From BJGV01 sp003230615 (GTDB lineage Bacteria > Pseudomonadota > Gammaproteobacteria > Burkholderiales > Nitrosomonadaceae): 64,000 nt of DNA. The stretch lies in the NCBI GenBank assembly GCA_963663215.1, contig OY760140.1, positions 1,240,001 to 1,304,000 of the forward strand, written 5' to 3'. The position numbers were made by a program, and so were the translations under genes. Positions 62,319-64,000 of the stretch are shown piece after piece (position 1 is the first letter of the stretch; each line of letters starts with the position of its first letter). A model generated the notes under the pieces. That model saw only the letters and a program-made list of their open reading frames with translations. It was not told the origin of the DNA and ran no database searches.

Positions 62319-63122
62319 CTACTTAATAGACAATCCAACTCGGCTGAGATCACTGAAATTCCACCAAATCATAAAGGCCTTGCCAACTATATTACGCTCA
62401 GGAACAAACCCCCAGTAACGACTATCACTGCTACTATCACGGTTATCTCCCATTGTGAAATAATTTCCAGCAGGTACCTTGCAGCTAAATCCAGAGTTAT
62501 TGTAGTCACAATTTTCATGCGATGGAAACTGACGTACCCCAGAAATCTGTATGCCAGGCATTGCCGGATTAAGAATAATGGTGTGGCTGTGCCCATTTAA
62601 TGACTCTATATAGCTCCGACTGTACACATAATTTAAACCAGATTCGACATAAGTATACTCGCCTGTTGGTTCCATTTTAACTGGAGCGTCATTCACGATC
62701 AGTTGCTTATTGTGATAAGTAATTAAATCTCCAGGAAGACCTACTATACGCTTGATGTAATCCATAGAAGGGTCATCAGGATAACGGAACACTAACACCT
62801 CACCACGCTTAGGCTCATTCGTATCAAGCACCTTTAAATTAATAACAGGCAACCGGATACCATAGGTATATTTATTAACCAGAATAAAATCTCCCACCAA
62901 TAAAGTTGGAATCATTGATCCGGATGGAATCTTAAAAGGCTCCACCAAAAACGAGCGTAAACAGAATACAATCAGAATTACCGGGAAGAAACTTTTAGGA
63001 TATTCCACCCACCACGGCTCATTAGACTCTGGTGAGCGACTACGCTGTAATACGAAGTAGTCAAGCAGCCAAATACAACCAGTAATTACCAGAAAGATCA
63101 ACATGATGAGAGGAAAATTCAT
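62319..63122 (-). CDS. lepB: Signal peptidase I
   Basis: The membrane serine protease that removes Sec and Tat signal peptides. The 267-residue protein has two membrane segments (about 3-26 and 44-60), box B with nucleophilic Ser69 in IPSGSMIPTLLVGDF, box C RGEVLVFRYPDDPS, box D with the general base Lys124 in DYIKRIVGLPGD, and box E GDNRDSSSDSRYWGFV. An extra loop with two Cys (NCDYNNSGFSC) is present, as in many proteobacteria. It follows lepA as usual. Confidence 0.97.
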   Translation of the reverse strand: MNFPLIMLIFLVITGCIWLLDYFVLQRSRSPESNEPWWVEYPKSFFPVILIVFCLRSFLVEPFKIPSGSMIPTLLVGDFILVNKYTYGIRLPVINLKVLDTNEPKRGEVLVFRYPDDPSMDYIKRIVGLPGDLITYHNKQLIVNDAPVKMEPTGEYTYVESGLNYVYSRSYIESLNGHSHTIILNPAMPGIQISGVRQFPSHENCDYNNSGFSCKVPAGNYFTMGDNRDSSSDSRYWGFVPERNIVGKAFMIWWNFSDLSRVGLSIK

Positions 63123-63212
63123 TCCGTGTCCTATTAAATAATATCTATTATCCGACTAAACATGGATATCCACGTAGCCATATCAGTGTATGACTACCAA
63201 CATTCTCTTCTA

Positions 63213-64000
63213 CTATTTGTCACCCACTTGTAGTATTGCTAGAAACGCTTCTTGTGGTATTTCTACATTGCCCACATGTTTCATCCGTTTCTTCCCTGCC
63301 TTCTGTTTTTCCAACAGCTTACGCTTTCGACTAATATCGCCTCCATAACATTTAGCGAGCACATTCTTACGCAATGCTTTGATGCTCTCTCTGGAGATGA
63401 TGTGCGCACCAATCGCAGCCTGCACTGCAATATCAAACATTTGACGTGGAATCAAACCACGCATTCTTCGCACCAATTCACGCGCCCGGTGATTGCTATT
63501 CGTACGATGCACTATAAGCGATAGTGCATCTACTTTATCCCCATTGATGAGTATATCTAGCTTGACTAAATCGGAAGCACGAAATTCCTTAAACTCGTAA
63601 TCTAGTGAAGCATATCCCCGACTTGTAGATTTGAGTTTGTCAAAGAAATCCATCACTACTTCGTTTAGCGGCATCTCATAAGTAAGCATCACTTGCCTAC
63701 CCATATATTGCATGTTTTTCTGCACCCCACGCTTGCCAGTACATAGCGTAATTACAGAGCCAACATATTCCTGAGGAACTAGTATAGCGGCAGTAATAAT
63801 TGGTTCGCGTATTTCCTCTATCTTAGAGGGGTCAGGCATTTTAGATGGATTCTCAATTTCTAATACCGTGCCGTCACGCATAACTATCTGACAAACTACC
63901 GTCGGTGCAGTAGTTATGAGGTCCACATTGTATTCACGCTCTAAACGAGCCTGCACAATGTCCAAATGCAACAGACCAAGAAACCCACAACGGAAACCGA
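63213..64000 (-). CDS. lepA: Translation elongation factor 4, LepA (N-terminal part beyond window)
   Basis: The C-terminal 262 residues of EF4; the gene continues past the right edge. The stretch begins GFRCGFLGLLHLDIVQARLEREYNVDLITTAPTVVCQI, the domain IV boundary seen in all LepA proteins, then has EPIITAAILVPQEYVGSVITLCTGKRGVQKNMQYMGRQVMLTYEMPLNEVVMDFFDKLKSTSRGYASLDYE and the unique C-terminal domain ending in KKRMKHVGNVEIPQEAFLAILQV. It heads the lepA-lepB-DUF4845-rnc-era operon. Confidence 0.97.
   Translation of the reverse strand, partial: GFRCGFLGLLHLDIVQARLEREYNVDLITTAPTVVCQIVMRDGTVLEIENPSKMPDPSKIEEIREPIITAAILVPQEYVGSVITLCTGKRGVQKNMQYMGRQVMLTYEMPLNEVVMDFFDKLKSTSRGYASLDYEFKEFRASDLVKLDILINGDKVDALSLIVHRTNSNHRARELVRRMRGLIPRQMFDIAVQAAIGAHIISRESIKALRKNVLAKCYGGDISRKRKLLEKQKAGKKRMKHVGNVEIPQEAFLAILQVGDK

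Overview
The window looks like a contiguous piece of a moderately AT-rich betaproteobacterial chromosome, most probably a Nitrosomonas-like member of the Nitrosomonadales. This rests on recognised proteins and gene order: lepA-lepB-DUF4845-rnc-era-recO-pdxJ-acpS-nagZ, phoB-phoR, pilC-pilD-coaE-zapD-yacG and a Nudix/ThiE fusion gene. The species assignment is an inference from memory. I recognise no rRNA or tRNA gene and no CRISPR array. Both edges cut a gene: a protein-L-isoaspartate methyltransferase at 1-628 and lepA at 63213-64000.

Layout. 1-6.0 kb: pcm (partial), thiC under a TPP riboswitch, uppP, a rhodanese and glnA. 6.2-9.1 kb: a sugar O-methyltransferase-like gene broken by one in-frame stop, a Sel1-repeat lipoprotein and a frameshifted nitroreductase. 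9.5-20.6 kb: a BI-1 membrane protein, a DnaQ/PolB-like exonuclease, cysM, phoR, phoB, glycerate kinase, uvrA, a YajR-like MFS transporter and ssb. 20.7-28.3 kb: a lipoprotein-export-like ABC transporter with a divergent TesA-type esterase, an unknown membrane-anchored protein, a fatty-acid desaturase, and rpmB-rpmG, which share a perfect bidirectional terminator with the desaturase. 28.6-38.5 kb: coaBC, dut, a DUF192 protein, ffh, a CcsA-like protein, a CorB/HlyC-like CBS protein and the pilC-pilD-coaE-zapD-yacG run. zapD carries two frameshifts, both in homopolymers.

The most interesting part is 38.7-54.1 kb, an integrated P4-like element lying between yacG and the Nudix/ThiE gene, which I expect to be neighbours in relatives. 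A 13-base direct repeat (38702-38714 and 54113-54125) marks its ends, and matching arm-site-like GTTACCC/TTACCCC sequences lie just inside each end. The right side holds a P4-type integrase, an AlpA-like regulator, a primase-helicase and an iteron-like array of CTGAGTA motifs (49711-49984), together forming an apparent self-replication module. The left side is a defence island: a Cas4/RecB-like nuclease (broken) between two copies of a diverged repeat, a restriction endonuclease / C5-methyltransferase / AIPR operon, a small winged-helix protein and a Vsr nuclease. Between them is a cargo of exported or unknown small proteins, including an unusually GC-rich gene with a Tat-type signal.

54.1-64 kb returns to the backbone: Nudix/ThiE, argJ, a TusA-like protein, and the long nagZ-acpS-pdxJ-recO-era-rnc-DUF4845-lepB-lepA set on the minus strand.

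At least four frameshifts (two in zapD, one each in the nuclease and AIPR genes) fall in homopolymer runs. Sequencing or assembly error must therefore be excluded before calling those genes dead. The two in-frame nonsense codons (sugar methyltransferase, RecB-like nuclease) are less easily explained that way.
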